Positions 21,960 through 34,645 of a stretch of 64,000 bases of DNA are shown here, piece by piece (the first letter of the stretch is position 1; every line of letters starts with the position of its first letter). Below the pieces are notes generated by a model. That model worked only from the letters and a program-made list of their open reading frames with translations, was not told the DNA's origin and searched no databases. Both the position numbers and the translations under genes were made by a program. The DNA is taken from contig CM055095.1 of assembly GCA_029204225.1 (NCBI GenBank), forward strand, positions 20,637,348 through 20,701,347, given 5' to 3'. The DNA comes from Diphasiastrum complanatum (Eukaryota > Streptophyta > Lycopodiopsida > Lycopodiales > Lycopodiaceae).

Positions 21960-22344
21960 GGAGGCTGAGGGGATGGGAAGAGTAGAGTGAGTAGTGCAGT
22001 AGGGGGTGTGGGCACAACTGACGGTGGTGGCTGAGTTATGAGTGAGGAGTCTTGAGGTATTCTTGGCCTCATAGATTGCTTTGAGAGTATCCCAAACATC
22101 TTTGGCCGATCTCTCTCAAAAGCTCATTGAAGACATTCATCTTAATATAATGGAGAGCCATCCTAGCTCTCTTCTTACATTTTTGTACATCTTGAAGGAC
22201 TTGAGGCTCCTCACGGATCCCAAGTACAATGTCCATCACATCTTGGAGTGTTAGAATAGACTTCATCCTTACCTTCCAAATAGAGTAGTTGGAGGTAGAT
22301 AGCCTTTCACTAGATTCCAATAGATAAGAACCCATAGATGCCAT
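21960..22344 (-). pseudogene. Copia Gag N-terminal fragment
   Basis: From ATG 22344 the minus strand reads MASMGSYLLESSERLSTSNY then SIWKVRMKSILTLQDVMDIV, the start of UBN2-type copia Gag; it is very close to Gag of the elements at 32.3 and 44.8 kb. The frame is lost after ~85 codons, and a Ser/Thr/Pro-rich tail (to about 21960) is of doubtful origin. The rest of the element is absent. Confidence 0.75.
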
Positions 22345-22489
22345 GTAATAGTGAAGACTCCTTGTGAATTGGACAAGAAAGTGTTGCTTTCTCTCTCACT
22401 ATAGGATCCAATAATGGTGTACCCGCATCACACTTGGACTAACTATAGGCTGGGATTGTCTTTCCGTTCGGCAAGGTTAGACCGTTTTT

Positions 22490-23231
22490 CACCTTTCCTC
22501 TTCTACTAATTGGCTTCGTCTCTTGGACGTTGAAACTCATCAATTTACCACCCTCTCTGATCACAGTCATGTTCTGCTTCATTGTTCGTTTCTCGCCCTT
22601 CCGACCAACTCTTTTCACTCTCCCTACATCATGATTTCCACTCTCCTGTCCTCTCCGGCCATTCGAGATGCATTGCAGGCTACCCTTGTCTCTTCCTCCT
22701 CCTTTGCTGCCATGCTTACTAATGGCTCTACCTTTCTTAGACATGTGGGCCAGCCACTCTCTCGCTCTCATTCATTCATCAAAGATAACATCACGGCTTA
22801 TATGGATTTTGTTTTCCACTGGATCAAAACATCTATAGCCCTTCGCGGTGGGGCCTCACCTTTTCTCTAGACATGGCTACTATCTTGTTGGGGGATTCAG
22901 TTTTGACATATTCTTCTACTCTTACCCTTTGGCATGTGTGCAGGCTAGCGGTCTTGTGGAGGATTTGGCTAACCAGGAATCTTCAGGTTTTTGAGGAGGA
23001 AGCTCCCTCTTTGTCTGCCACGGCTTGTATTCGGCTAGCTATGTACTTTTTGCATTCCACGTAAAGTTGTTTTTCAGATTGCTACCCTGTGTGGTATGCT
23101 AGACTATTTGCTTTTTGGGATTCTGACAGCTCTGTAAGTTACAGTAGTTTTCGGCCATGGAAGCCGCTATATGTTTTTCTGTACATTTGTGAATATCTAA
23201 TAGTGAAATTAAGCTTTCAAAAAAAAAAAAT
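22490..23231 (+). mobile_element. LINE (L1-type) 3' fragment with poly(A) tail
   Basis: The sequence encodes a piece like the end of the LINE endonuclease (LDVETHQFTTLSDHSHVLLH), then skips to the element's C-terminus (AVLWRIWLTRNLQVFEEEAP at about 22950-23005), so it is internally deleted. It finishes with a 3' UTR and an A tract at 23219-23230. It lies ~140 bp before the SABATH gene, on the same strand. Confidence 0.7.
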
Positions 23232-23373
23232 CACATTGACCTAGTAAGTTAAAAAATTTCAATGTCGGCCTAATCTACCATTTGCAAATCATTGACAATT
23301 ACACATTAACATAAATTGGCATTTGCATAATCTTCACTCAATGCTATATTGTGCACTATTTTGATCGGTTGGC

Positions 23374-25087
23374 ATGATGAGCTCTTATCTGCCTTTGAAT
23401 GTCGTAAGAATGGTGGATCCTCACCTTAATCCCACTGATCATCATACCACAAACAGTTGCCACAACAAGGCTCATGAATCGCAACCTCATGAGGATGCTG
23501 CTGCTACACAAACAAATCAAAAGCAACAGCAGGAAAATCATCTAATGGTAGTACCCATCGCGCCTGCAGGAGGATTGGGCGATGCTAGCTATGCAGCCAA
23601 CTCATCAAACCAGGGAAACGCCGTCAAGTCCATCTATCCTTTGCTACAGAACATGTTACTGCATAAACTACTAAGCCCTCCTGAACGAGGGATCGTTCGA
23701 GTTGCCGATTTGGGCTGCTCTTCCGGGATGAACACCGTCAACAATATGGAAGTTGTGCTCCACACCCTCAAGCACAAGTTTAAAGAATCTTTTACAGATT
23801 TGGAGCTTGAATTTCAGGTGTTCTTCTCAGATCTTGCCTCTAACGACTTCAACACCTTGTTCAATCTTTTGACGAATCCAGATCGTATCGGGAGAGGCTA
23901 CTTTTTCGCAGGGGTTCCGGGATCGTTTTACAGTCGTTTGTTTCCAAAGGCATCTCTTCATGTAGCCTTTTCTTCTCTGTGCTTGCATTGGATCTCAAAA
24001 GTAAGCAGAATACCATGAGTTTTACTTTCAAACTTTTACCACTGTTAACTCTATTTATTTATCCATCTCAACTAGTCTGTTATTGATTTTATTGCCTGGC
24101 TTATTGGACAAAATGGGCAGATTCCAGCTGAGGTGCAACAAAGAGATTGTTTAGCATGGAATGGTGGGCATGTCTGGATCCATGATGGAAACCCAAAAGC
24201 TGCAGAAGCTTATGCCAAAATTGCCAAAAATGATCTCCGAGACTTTTTGAACGCAAGAAGCGCAGAACTGCTGCCTGGTGGACTCCTCTTTGTGGTCATG
24301 AAGGGGCGTTCAAACCCTGATTCAACAAAGCAATACCGTCATCTACCAGAAACGTTTCAAAGTTTTCTTAGTACCTGGAATGATCTCGTTGCAGAGGTAT
24401 GATCATCCTCGATATGCTCTTCTTTGTTGGTATAATAGGTGTCTATCTTTTTTGCTGCTAAACTTTTCTGTTGACACTTGAAGGCGAAGAGCTTTAGTTT
24501 CCAAATGATCCTAATTCAATTGGTGTCCCTGGAGCAAGCCAGAGCTAGCTCAGATTAACTTCTGAATGAGCTCAGTAGGATAACAGATTGTCCATTGCAA
24601 GAGTGAGGATTCCATCTAAGACATTATTTTTATGCTCGTGTACCCAGTTCTACGTCTAAATTCGCCAAAACAAAAATGTTTCACACTTACATTGACATCT
24701 GAATGTTGGTATCGATGGCAGGGGGTTATCCAGCCCGAATCGCGAGATTCTTTCAACCTGCCTTTGTATTACAGAACAATAGAGGAGGTACTGGAGGTGG
24801 TAAGGGAATGCCCTGATCTGAGACTGGAGCACCTGGAGTTGCTGGATATTCCCATTTTGGGAGCACAGAAAGATGAGATAGGTAGTGTGATAGAATACGG
24901 AAGAAAGCTGGCGAACTCCTATAGGAGTCTGTTAGGAGGCTATGTAGAAACCCACCTGGGATTGGACAAAGCAAAGATATTTGACCAGAGATTTGAAGAG
25001 AAAGCCATTGCTTGTGTACAGGCCAGACCTGAGAGGAGTGTGAGTTTCAAAGACAACATTTTAATGATTTTAACACACATAATCTGA
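23374..25087 (+). CDS. SABATH family SAM-dependent carboxyl methyltransferase, three exons
   Basis: Exons 23374-24000, 24121-24396 and 24722-25087 join in phase 0 at GT-AG borders (K/gtaagc, ggcag/ATT; GAG/gtatga, ggcag/GGG) to give 422 residues without a stop. GDASYAANSSNQ (about 69-80) and VADLGCSSGMNT (110-121) are the SAM-binding hallmarks. SSLCLHWISKIP carries the conserved substrate-pocket Trp, and NDLVAE/GVIQPESRDSFNLPLYY spans the second splice junction exactly as in the family. SABATH enzymes methylate carboxyl groups of small hormones or metabolites (salicylate, jasmonate, IAA, gibberellin, benzoate); the substrate cannot be told here. The first ~60 residues are a His/Gln/Asn-rich extension not usual in the family, so translation may start further in, at M58. 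The gene looks intact and is followed by decayed copies. Confidence 0.9.
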
Positions 25088-25642
25088 TGAAACATAGAAT
25101 TATACATAAGAGGGTGATCAGTGGTCACCACTTGTGGCATTCCACCAAAGCCCTGCCACAACAATTCATGTTTGCCTAGTAAGTATCAGCTTGCAAGGTA
25201 CTTTTTGTCTTCATGTGCTCCCATATTTTTATCAGTACAAATAATTAGAGATATCTTTTGACTTCAACTGATCCAGGCTACTATAATTTAAATAAACAAT
25301 TCTCAATGGATCGATAGTCATGCTTTATAAAAGCCAGAATCATAGAACTCAGCATCGACCATCCAAATTATCTTTGTCCACCCAATACTAGGCCTACCTT
25401 GGCTTTTTCTGAACTTCCACTTACTTTAGAAGAAGAATGTGTGACGAGAGACTTCAAGAAGACTGAACAAAGAACTTTCTCCTAAGAATTCTTGTTGTCA
25501 AGCAAAAAAGTTACTTTGTTTGTGTTAAGTGGATAAAATCATGCAAAAAAGTTCATTTTTCTATGTTTGAGGTGCATTAAATCATGCAAAGAAGTTGATG
25601 TTTCTCTATGTTTGAAGTGCATTAAATCATGCACAAAAATTC
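25088..25642. repeat. 3' flank of the SABATH gene, duplicated in inverted orientation at 36.2-36.8 kb
   Basis: This stretch, together with exon 3, recurs inverted at 36181-37179. Near its end, three diverged ~45 bp tandem units (TAAATCATGCAAARAAGTT with CTATGTTTGARGTGCAT) lie at 25531-25642. The flank may include the methyltransferase 3' UTR. No further gene. Confidence 0.75.
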
Positions 25643-26290
25643 ATTTCTCTAGAAATTACGATTTTAGCTTTGTGTGAGAGTTCTTTTATGGAAACAGATT
25701 ATTGAGAAAATTTCAGTTGGTTGGCACTTTCAGCTTCTAAAAGTTTTAGTTTTCGATCAAACTGCACTGCCAATTGCTCCATTTTCAAATGTTATATTTG
25801 ATTCATCTTTTCCAACTCATCCAACATCAGATTTGTTGTAGCATTGATAATGGTAGATGCAATAGTAGTTGAGGTAGTGGTGGTTTGCCTAGCTATATAA
25901 GGCAACATTCCAATAATGGGTACCTCATTTGAATGCTCATCCTCCTCATACCACATCTTCCATTGCTTACTACAACATGTCATGTATTGATCCCTTTGTT
26001 TGAGTTCATGCCTAATATTTTTCAACAATTTTTCCAAGAGTCACATGATCATTGCATGATCTGATGCTAATATCGAATTATATTTTGATTGGAGATATTT
26101 GATGCATTTGATATAATCTTTGACCATCTCTTTCTTTCTCATCTTGATCTTACTCAACAAAAGGAAAGAATCTTCTAGAAACTTCCTCGGCTTGAACACA
26201 GTAATCAAGATAGCTTTACTAATTTTCAATCATTACATTCTTGAGGAATCTGATTGAAATACCAATCTATTATTGCTCCCGTAAGTGCCA
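25643..26290 (-). pseudogene. Gag-like remnant, possibly gypsy-type
   Basis: On the minus strand, 26290-26040 reads AIIDWYFNQIPQEC followed by FKPRKFLEDSFLLLSKIKMR and VKDYIKCIKYLQSKY, a pattern like retrotransposon Gag (amphipathic, with the W-Y motif before a long helical region). It continues as LLKNIRHELKQRDQYM at 26037 and an acidic and Thr-rich tail (to about 25790). Several stops break it. The family assignment is weak. Confidence 0.35.
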
Positions 26291-26984
26291 TAGCTTAATA
26301 CCTACATTAATCTCACCATATATCTCACATGATTCTATATAAAATTTGAAGAAATTTGATTTTATTAGTCACTCCATTATATTTTGATATTTCCAATCCA
26401 AAAGTTCTTTGGATTATGGAACTCTTGTGTTTGATGTTTGTGAGGGTTCTTTTGGTGTGAAACGATTTCAAATAAGTAGAAACCTTTGTAGAGACATATC
26501 TTTCGAAACTTACCTACGGTAGAGTTGTTTGGACATTGGAAATAAGGTAGTATAGCTCTAGAAAGGTTAAGAGGGGTTAATATTGAGAATTGATGTTGAT
26601 TTTGACATTGGTGAAAGTTCTGATGACTTAAAATAGTATTTTTTTGACAATTAACTATCGTAGAGAGTTTTCTGATGGAACTAACTTTCATAGGACTCAC
26701 AAGAGACTAGAAACAATGTAATATAGCTTTGGTAAAGTCATCGAGGATTAATAACAAATTTTTATTGATTTTTTAAGGTTTTTTTATTTATTTTGCTCAT
26801 TTCAACTATTTTACCTTCAGATGGCTTTTAAAACTAGGCAGAAATCCTTGCAAACTCTAGATAATGCCAAATTTGGCAAACTAAATGTGGGCGAAAGTTT
26901 TCTAACGAATTAAGAGTGCTTTGTTTTTTTCATGAAGATTTTCAAAGGTTTATTTATTTATTTTTTTTAATTTTTTTGCAAATC
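26291..26984. other. AT-rich DNA, nothing recognised
   Basis: No supportable gene. The stretch is AT-rich with repeated GAAAGTTTTCT- and TAGAGTTGTTTGG-like phrases. It lies between the gag-like remnant and the 5'-truncated SABATH copy. Confidence 0.4.
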
Positions 26985-28250
26985 TCAGCTACTCTTCCAA
27001 GATGAACATTGTCAACAATATGGCAGTTTTGTTCCACACCCTCAAAATTTGTAACTTGAGTTCTAGGTGTTTTTTTTTTCAGATTTGTCGACCTCTAATA
27101 ACTTCAACGCCTTCTTCAATCTTTTGGTGAGTTTAGATCGTATTGGGAGAGGCTACTATTTTGTAGGGGTTCTAGGATCATTTTACAGTCGTTTGTTTGT
27201 AAAGGGATCTCTTCATGTAGCCTGTTTTTTCTTTGTGCTTTCAAAAGTAAGTGGAATACCATGAGTTTTACTTATTTTTAAACTTCTATCAATGTTATCT
27301 CTATCCATTTATCTATCTCAACCAGTCTGTTATTAATTTTATGACCTAGGCTTATTGGACAAAATGGGTTGTATCCAAATGAGGTCCAACAAAGGGATGT
27401 TGAGCATGTAATGGTGGGCATGTGTGGATCCATGATGGAAATCCAAAATTTGTAAAATCTTATTCCAAATTTGCCCACTAATGATCTGCCAGACTTTTTG
27501 AATGCAATAAATGCATAACTGTTACCTGGTGGACTCTTCATACTAGGGCACTAGAACCTTGATTCAACAAAGCAATATCATCATCAAGCAAAATTGATTC
27601 ACATTGTTCCTAGAACTTTGAATGATCTTCTTATAGAGGTATGAACATCCTGAATTTGATTTTCTTTGTTGGTATAATAGGTAACTATTTTTTTGCTACT
27701 AAATTTTTATGTTGACACTAGAAGGCAAAGAGCTTTAGTTTCCAAATGATCCTTGTTCAATTGGTGTATGTAGAGGATGCCAAGGTAACTTTTGAATGAG
27801 CTCATTAGAATAACAGATTGTCGAATGCAAGAATAAGGATTTTATCAAAGACATTAATTTTATGCTCATGTACCCAATTCTAGTTCTAAATTCACCATAA
27901 CAAAAAAGTTTCACACTTTACATCGACATCTTAATGTTGTTATTGATGACATGATCTAGCCTGAATCACGAGATTTTTTCAACCTTCTTATGTATTATAA
28001 AACAAAAGAGAAGGGAATGCCCTGATCTAAAACTGGAGCACCCGAGAGTTGCTAGATATTTTAATTCTAGAGTATGCCAAAAAGCTAGCAAACTCCTATA
28101 CGAGTCTGTTAGGAGGCTATGTAGAAACCCACCTAGGATTGGACAAAGCAAATATACTTCACTAGAGGATTGAAGAAAACGCCATTGCTTATGTAAATTC
28201 CATAGAGTTGCTTTACAAAACTGCATTTTACTAATTTTAACACAAATAAT
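26985..28250 (+). pseudogene. Decayed tandem copy of the SABATH methyltransferase gene
   Basis: The copy starts inside exon 1 at the SAM-binding motif (CTCTTCCAAGATGAACATTGTC versus the parent's CTCTTCCGGGATGAACACCGTC). It continues through RIGRGYYFVGVLGSFYSRLF (27140) to the exon 1 donor at about 27246. Exon 2 is present at about 27356-27637 (GMCGSMMEI-like, damaged) and exon 3 at about 27955-28195 (ESRDFFNLL, YAKKLANSYTSLLGGYVETH). Introns are kept, so it arose by DNA duplication, not retroposition. Frameshifts, deletions and stops occur in all three exons, and the first ~110 codons are missing. Confidence 0.88.
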
Positions 28251-29783
<1,533 letters not shown>

Positions 29784-29885
29784 CTCCACACACAAAGTGG
29801 AGGACTCTCCTCCATGCAATAAATCCCTCCATACACAAAGTGGAGGACTCTCCTCCATACACAAAGTAGAGGACTCTCCTCCATG
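29784..29885. repeat. Short tandem repeat, ~26 bp core
   Basis: Three copies of CTCCAYACACAAAGTRGAGG followed by ACTCTC start at 29784, 29827 and 29853, with an extra 17 bp (CTCCATGCAATAAATCC) after the first. CTCCA and TGGAG within each unit are complementary. Confidence 0.85.
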
Positions 29886-30781
29886 TGTGCAACCTATCTC
29901 GGCCTCCTTTTCTCTCTCTAAAATCATAATTGCTAGTTTCTCAACATTCTTGAGAGTTTGGATTTGTTCCTTCAAATTTTTCTAGCAATTCTTAAATTCC
30001 TTTGAGGTCATCCTACAATTGGGAACATGCTAGAATTGATAGCATGCTAATCGATGTACAAATTGTTGACAGATCCTCTGCTTGGGAGGATTTGTTTATT
30101 GGTTTTCTACTTACTTCTTCTTGCTTACAGGTTGAGTTTGTGCTCATCTTGTTAGCAAAAACTGTGGGCACTTGTTTAGATTATCTTCTTGTTTCAAAGC
30201 CCAAGCTCAGACAGAGGAGATTGATTATCATTGTAGTATTTTGTCCTGCCTATCAGAGGACACTCAAGGTCGTTCTCTCTTGAAAGCACTCACACTCAAA
30301 CAGAGATGCAAGCAATGAACATTCATTTACAGATCAGCATGCAGCCCAAATGAACGTTCAACAATTTCTACAACTACCTACTCTAAAAACGAGTTACAAT
30401 CAGATCCTAACCACTCTAAAACTAAGCTACACCTGCATTAATCCACAGAACTTAAACAAGAAACTAACCTACAACATTTTAGAAGTCCAAGAATCAAGAA
30501 ACCAACCAGTCTTCTGATTCTTGGACATCCCAAGAACATCAAGAACTAGAATGTTGGAGGATATGCAAGATTTATGCCACATTTCTAGCCTATTTAGTTT
30601 ACATGAATGCTGATTCCTACATTAATCCACAAACAAGAAAAGAAAACTAATCCACTATAGGAAAGCAGGAAATATAATCCACTCTACGATCCACAACCAC
30701 ACACAAAGGAGGGAAGGGCAAGATCATGAATGCATCACTCAAGAAACAAGCATGATCAAGGAGCTCAATGGATGCACCTAA
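29886..30781. other. Gene-free DNA left of the complete copia element
   Basis: No supported gene; short ORFs (30002-30283 plus, 30889-30647 minus) have no recognisable features, and the second overlaps the LTR. The last bases before the LTR are GATGCACCTAA. Confidence 0.4.
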
Positions 30782-31479
30782 TGTGAAGAATTGCCAAAAA
30801 TTGGTAAATCTAGCTTGATCAAAAACCATGTAGAATAGTGTAAATTGTGTACACAAGTGGGTCCCACACATGTGAGGCCATGATGCCACATGGGAAACCC
30901 ATCCTAATGTAGGTTAGGTCAAGTCAAGAGAGTTTGTCATGTCTATTTGGTGGTCATCCCTACTTTATAGGACCTACACCTAAGTTTAAGGTGAAAATTT
31001 GACCAACTAACTACCTACCAAGCATAATTCTAGGAAATAGACTAGGGTTTCATTTTAGGTCAAGGAGAGTGAATTAACTTCCTTATTACATGCTGGAAAT
31101 CCACCTAACTTCAAGAAGGAAGTCGAATTTGCTATGTATTCCCTCTCTCCATAGTGAGAAGATAGAAAATTTTTGGAGCTCATTGGCAATCTCAAGATAG
31201 TTCACTATGTACATTGAGTTTTTGTGATCCAAATGAAACCAAATCAATTTCTACTTGTTTCTCAGGTTGAAGGCCGTACTAGCCCGTAGTACACAAGTGT
31301 GCGCTCGGATTTCAATGTTTATCAATGCTTTTGATTGTTAATGCTTGTTGTTTGTCAAATTGCCAATCTAGATCAATTTTTTTGTGTCTAGTTTTTTTGA
31401 TAGATTGTTAAGCAAGCATCCAATCACTCTTGTGGATCTTTTGTAGATCCATTTATGGTCCTAAAGTACAGTACTTTCA
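30782..31479 (+). repeat. 5' LTR of the non-autonomous copia element
   Basis: It begins TGTGAAGAATTGCC and ends GTACTTTCA, matching 34646-35345 along its whole length. It holds CCCACACATGTGAGG and, in the 3' copy, CACACGTGTG: G-box-like palindromes common in LTRs of this window. A candidate TATA (CTTTATAGG) lies near 30965. Confidence 0.92.
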
Positions 31480-31481
31480 CA

Positions 31482-31493
31482 TGGTATCAGATC
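31482..31493 (+). promoter_or_regulatory. tRNA-iMet primer-binding site
   Basis: TGGTATCAGATC starts two bases after the 5' LTR and matches the plant initiator-Met tRNA 3' end except for its last bases (usual TGGTATCAGAGC). Confidence 0.88.
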
Positions 31494-31918
31494 CAAGTAC
31501 AAGAGCATAAGCCATTGATCTAATGCAAATCCATTTTTAGCAAGTTTTGGTGCTAAAAACTAGTCTTGAGAGGGCAAGCTAGAATCTTGATTTTGGTGAG
31601 GAGATTTGATCCCAAACTTGGTAGGGGTCCAAATCCGTACTGTCCACATGTGTGGGCACCTCTGAACCTGCATTTAATGCATGGTAGTCATTTGATCCAA
31701 AAAAATTCAATTTGTGAGCTGTTGGTGTAATTTTTGGTGGAGATCCTAGGATAATCTACCAAGATCATTTGCCATTGATTAGATTTGAATTTGTTTCATG
31801 GAATCTAATTAATCTAGGCTGAGTTCAAGTCCTATTAAGGTTAAAAACAGGTCTTGAAAGTACACCAAGAAGGAAGAAAGAGATTAAGCCATTTTTTTGT
31901 CCAAAAATAGCCAAAATT

Positions 31919-32266
31919 GGCAAGATTTGATTGTAAGTAGATTTCACATCATCTTATCTTCATTCCAACTTTGTGAGGGAGTGCTAGAACTGAGATTATA
32001 AGTCCATTTGTTGGATTAGAAATCTAATTTGAGTGAAAAACTACAAGTTAGAGACCTTAGTGAGTTTCTAGAGACAATCAAATCCATTTCTTGGCAAGAT
32101 TTGTTTGAAAGTAGTTTTCACTTTATCTTATCTTCATTCCAGCTTTGTGAGGGAGTGATAGAACTATGATTATAAGTCCATTTGTTGGATTAGAAATCAA
32201 ATTTGAGTGAAACACTGCAAGTGTGAGACCTTTGTGAGTTTCAAGTCAATCAAATCTATTTCTTGT
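31919..32266 (+). repeat. 174 bp tandem duplication in the leader
   Basis: Two copies, starting with GGCAAGATTTG at 31919 and 32093, share GGATTAGAAATC, CTTTGTGAGGGAGTG and TATAAGTCCATTTGTTGG. It lies just before the gag start. Confidence 0.88.
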
Positions 32267-33090
32267 TTGTAGAAGTCACTAGTAAGATGGGATCTGCTGG
32301 AGCATACCTTCTAGAAGCTAGTGAGAGGTTGAATTCTACAAATTATGCTATTTGGAAGGTTAGAATGGAGTCACTCTTGGTGCTCCAAGACCTTTATGAG
32401 TTCTTGATTGAAGATGAAGATGAACCTCTAGGTGCACAGAAGTTAGCTAGATACAAGAAGAGATCTAGGCTTGCACTTCATTGTGTGAAGATGAATGTGA
32501 GCAATGATTTGTTGAGAAAAGTATCAGCTTGTACTAATGCTAAAGAGGCTTGGGAGTCTTTAAAATCAATCTATGAGTCTAGCAACACTTCTAGAGTTCT
32601 TAAGCTTAGAAATCAAATTTTGCAAAGCATGAGGAGAAGTGAGGAGAGTGCACATGATTATGTACTCAGAATCAAGTCTCTAAATAGGGAGTTGGCTTCC
32701 ATTGGAGAGAAGATTCATGATGAAGAGCTTGTACAAATTGTCCTTAATGGTCTAGGAGATGACTTTGCAAATTTGGTCCAAAGTTTTGCCATCCAAGACA
32801 CTTTGCCAACTATAGAAAAACTTCATAGTGTATTAGTGGCTGAAGAGTGTAAAATGCTCCATGCAAAATCTAGGATGAGTTCCTTGTCGTTGCAGGATGG
32901 TGATGAGAAAGCCAATTTCTCATTCAAGGGCAAAAAGAAGACCAATGGAAAGAAGAAGCATCCAAAGGAGGCCAAAGAAGAGGATGATGCATCAAGCTCA
33001 AAGGACAAGTCAAAGCAAAAATGCTTCTTTTGTGGAAGGAAGGGGCATTATGCATCTGAATGCTACAAGAGGCTAAGAGCACAAGTGTAG
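32263..33090 (+). CDS. Copia Gag (UBN2 type) of the non-autonomous element
   Basis: An open frame of 275 codons. The likely start is the second Met at 32287 (MGSAGAYLLEASERL), as the related Gag at 44.8 kb begins MSSMSGYLMESSERL. It has the Gag_pre-type N-terminus NYAIWKVRMESLL, the central helical UBN2 region (YVLRIKSLNRELASIGEKI, LNGLGDDFANLVQSF), a Lys-rich linker and a CCHC zinc knuckle CFFCGRKGHYASEC near 33022-33063. Gag packages element RNA in cytoplasmic particles. A TAG at 33088 ends the frame where the related element reads through into protease, so this copy either lost a sense codon or makes Gag alone. The frame is otherwise fully preserved, suggesting recent function. Confidence 0.9.
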   Translation: MFVEVTSKMGSAGAYLLEASERLNSTNYAIWKVRMESLLVLQDLYEFLIEDEDEPLGAQKLARYKKRSRLALHCVKMNVSNDLLRKVSACTNAKEAWESLKSIYESSNTSRVLKLRNQILQSMRRSEESAHDYVLRIKSLNRELASIGEKIHDEELVQIVLNGLGDDFANLVQSFAIQDTLPTIEKLHSVLVAEECKMLHAKSRMSSLSLQDGDEKANFSFKGKKKTNGKKKHPKEAKEEDDASSSKDKSKQKCFFCGRKGHYASECYKRLRAQV

Positions 33091-33640
33091 GAGGACAAAC
33101 AAGGAAACCTTGCAAAGGAGGAGGATGAAGTAGATGTATTCTTGATGGCATCTACATCCTCACCAACAAGCAATAGCAATTCAAGAGACAATTGGTGGAT
33201 CGACAGTGGGGCTAGCTCCCACATGTCTTGTGAAAGGACTTTTTCTCAACCTTACACTCTTTCAATGATGCTAAAAATGTTGTCTTCACTGCAAATGATG
33301 AAGAGTGTAGGATAGATGGTGTTGGCACCATCTCTTTGTATCTAGAATCCTCAAAATGCATGGATCTAGAAAATGTCCTTTATGTACCATCAATCACCAA
33401 GAATATGCTTAGTGTTGGTCTACTCTTAGAAAGTGGTTTGGATGTCCACTTTAAGCATGGTGTTTGCTTCATCTTGAAGAATGATGTTTGCATTGCAAAG
33501 GGATTCAAACATGGAAGATTGTTTAAGTTGGAAGCTAGTGTTGCTTTTGAAAGAATGAGCTTGGCAAAGGAGGAGATCACTCAAGAGGAGATCTTGGCAA
33601 AGTGTGATCTTGCTTGCATTGAGGAGGAGCATCAAAAGGA
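33091..33640 (+). pseudogene. Copia protease remnant of the non-autonomous element
   Basis: In frame with Gag after its TAG stands DNWWIDSGASSHMS, with the aspartic protease active site DSG at 33202-33210. A frameshift near 33235 moves the rest to the frame of the next ORF (MDLENVLYVPSITKN then MLSVGLLLESGLDVHFKHG), the usual end of the protease/pre-integrase linker. Family similarity ends at EEITQEEIL, where the autonomous relative has VELWHKRLGH. The catalytic Asp is kept, but the stop and frameshift break the protein. Confidence 0.8.
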
Positions 33641-34436
33641 GGAAGATCTTGAGGATCAGCCTCAAAGCATGAGAGTTCCAAGGGAGTCCTCAATGACAAT
33701 GTCCGAGTCATCAAATTGCATGCAAATTGTCCATTCAAGTGTGTATCTTGCAAGGGTGGTGAGCATTGGAGAGTCTACTATCTTTGAATACTTTTTGGAA
33801 AGTATTAGTAGACATGAGGTGACTTGTTTCTTACCTTTAAGATTCATGGTGTTTATTACTTTGTATGACAAGACAATGAAATGGGATGCTTTGAAATCTA
33901 CATTTGTTGTTGATAAAGCAATTTCATTGGATAACTATTTTTGTAATAGTTTGAATAGTGTCATAAAAGATGAAACATCATTTGTATTGGAAATCTTTGG
34001 GTCCACATGCTTTGAGCATGATCATTCCAATGTAAGGACCAAAGATTATCCTATTTCAATGATAGGAATAATGGTAGTGTTTTGCTCTTCAAGTAGAGAT
34101 TGTAGAATCTACTTGTTTTCAACCAAAGAATTTGTCAATGGTGGAAATGTGATCTTTCAAGAGTGGAAGATTTGTAAACTTGAAGAAGCACCTTTGGATC
34201 AACACGTTATTCAATTCATTGATGTTTTGGAGTCAAGTCAAGTGGAGGAGCAAGCTCAAGACCCGAGGACTCCAAGAAGAACCTTGAGTATCAAGATGGA
34301 GCCATCTAGGCTCAATCATATGGATCAAGCAAGACAAGTTGTCTTTGTCAACATTATTTATGCACTTAATATTTTAATTAATGTATCTTCAAGTGCACAA
34401 AATGCCATGGCATCCATGGCTTGGCATGATGTTTAG
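33336..34436 (+). CDS. 366-codon ORF: protease tail fused to ~270 residues of unknown sequence
   Basis: The first ~90 residues are copia protease tail. From about 33640 to the stop at 34436 the protein is unlike any copia domain: acidic start (EEEHQKEEDLEDQPQ), a Phe/Ile/Val-rich middle (CFLPLRFMVFITLYDKTMKW, GIMVVFCSSSRDCRIYLFS) and a Ser/Ala end. It stays open over ~800 bp where integrase, RT and RNase H should be. The origin could be captured host or other element DNA. No domain, signal peptide or clear membrane helix could be assigned. Its function is unknown; the long open frame in a recently mobile element makes it worth testing. Confidence 0.5.
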   Translation: MYLESSKCMDLENVLYVPSITKNMLSVGLLLESGLDVHFKHGVCFILKNDVCIAKGFKHGRLFKLEASVAFERMSLAKEEITQEEILAKCDLACIEEEHQKEEDLEDQPQSMRVPRESSMTMSESSNCMQIVHSSVYLARVVSIGESTIFEYFLESISRHEVTCFLPLRFMVFITLYDKTMKWDALKSTFVVDKAISLDNYFCNSLNSVIKDETSFVLEIFGSTCFEHDHSNVRTKDYPISMIGIMVVFCSSSRDCRIYLFSTKEFVNGGNVIFQEWKICKLEEAPLDQHVIQFIDVLESSQVEEQAQDPRTPRRTLSIKMEPSRLNHMDQARQVVFVNIIYALNILINVSSSAQNAMASMAWHDV

Positions 34437-34645
34437 TTTTGAAGTGTGCTACATGTATATAGACACATTTATGGAACATCTTGTAAGGGATCCTCTAAGA
34501 GGTGGTGAAAGTCCTTCATGGACATCATTCTCTATTGGAGTCTCAAAAGTTCCTTCTTTGTAGCTGGATTTTTTAGACACTTCTAAAAGCTTTCATTGAT
34601 CTATCAAGAGAGTTGTAAATAGATCAAGCTAAATTTGAGGAGGAG
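34437..34645 (+). other. 3' untranslated part and polypurine tract of the non-autonomous element
   Basis: After the ORF stop there are ~200 bp of non-coding DNA (GTAGCTGGATTTTTTAGACA) and then the polypurine tract AAATTTGAGGAGGAG at 34631-34645, the primer for plus-strand DNA synthesis, abutting the 3' LTR. Confidence 0.75.

Noticed and set aside
25792-26229. Host gene on the minus strand
   Set aside because: Fragmented, Gag-like text with stops; more likely a retroelement remnant.
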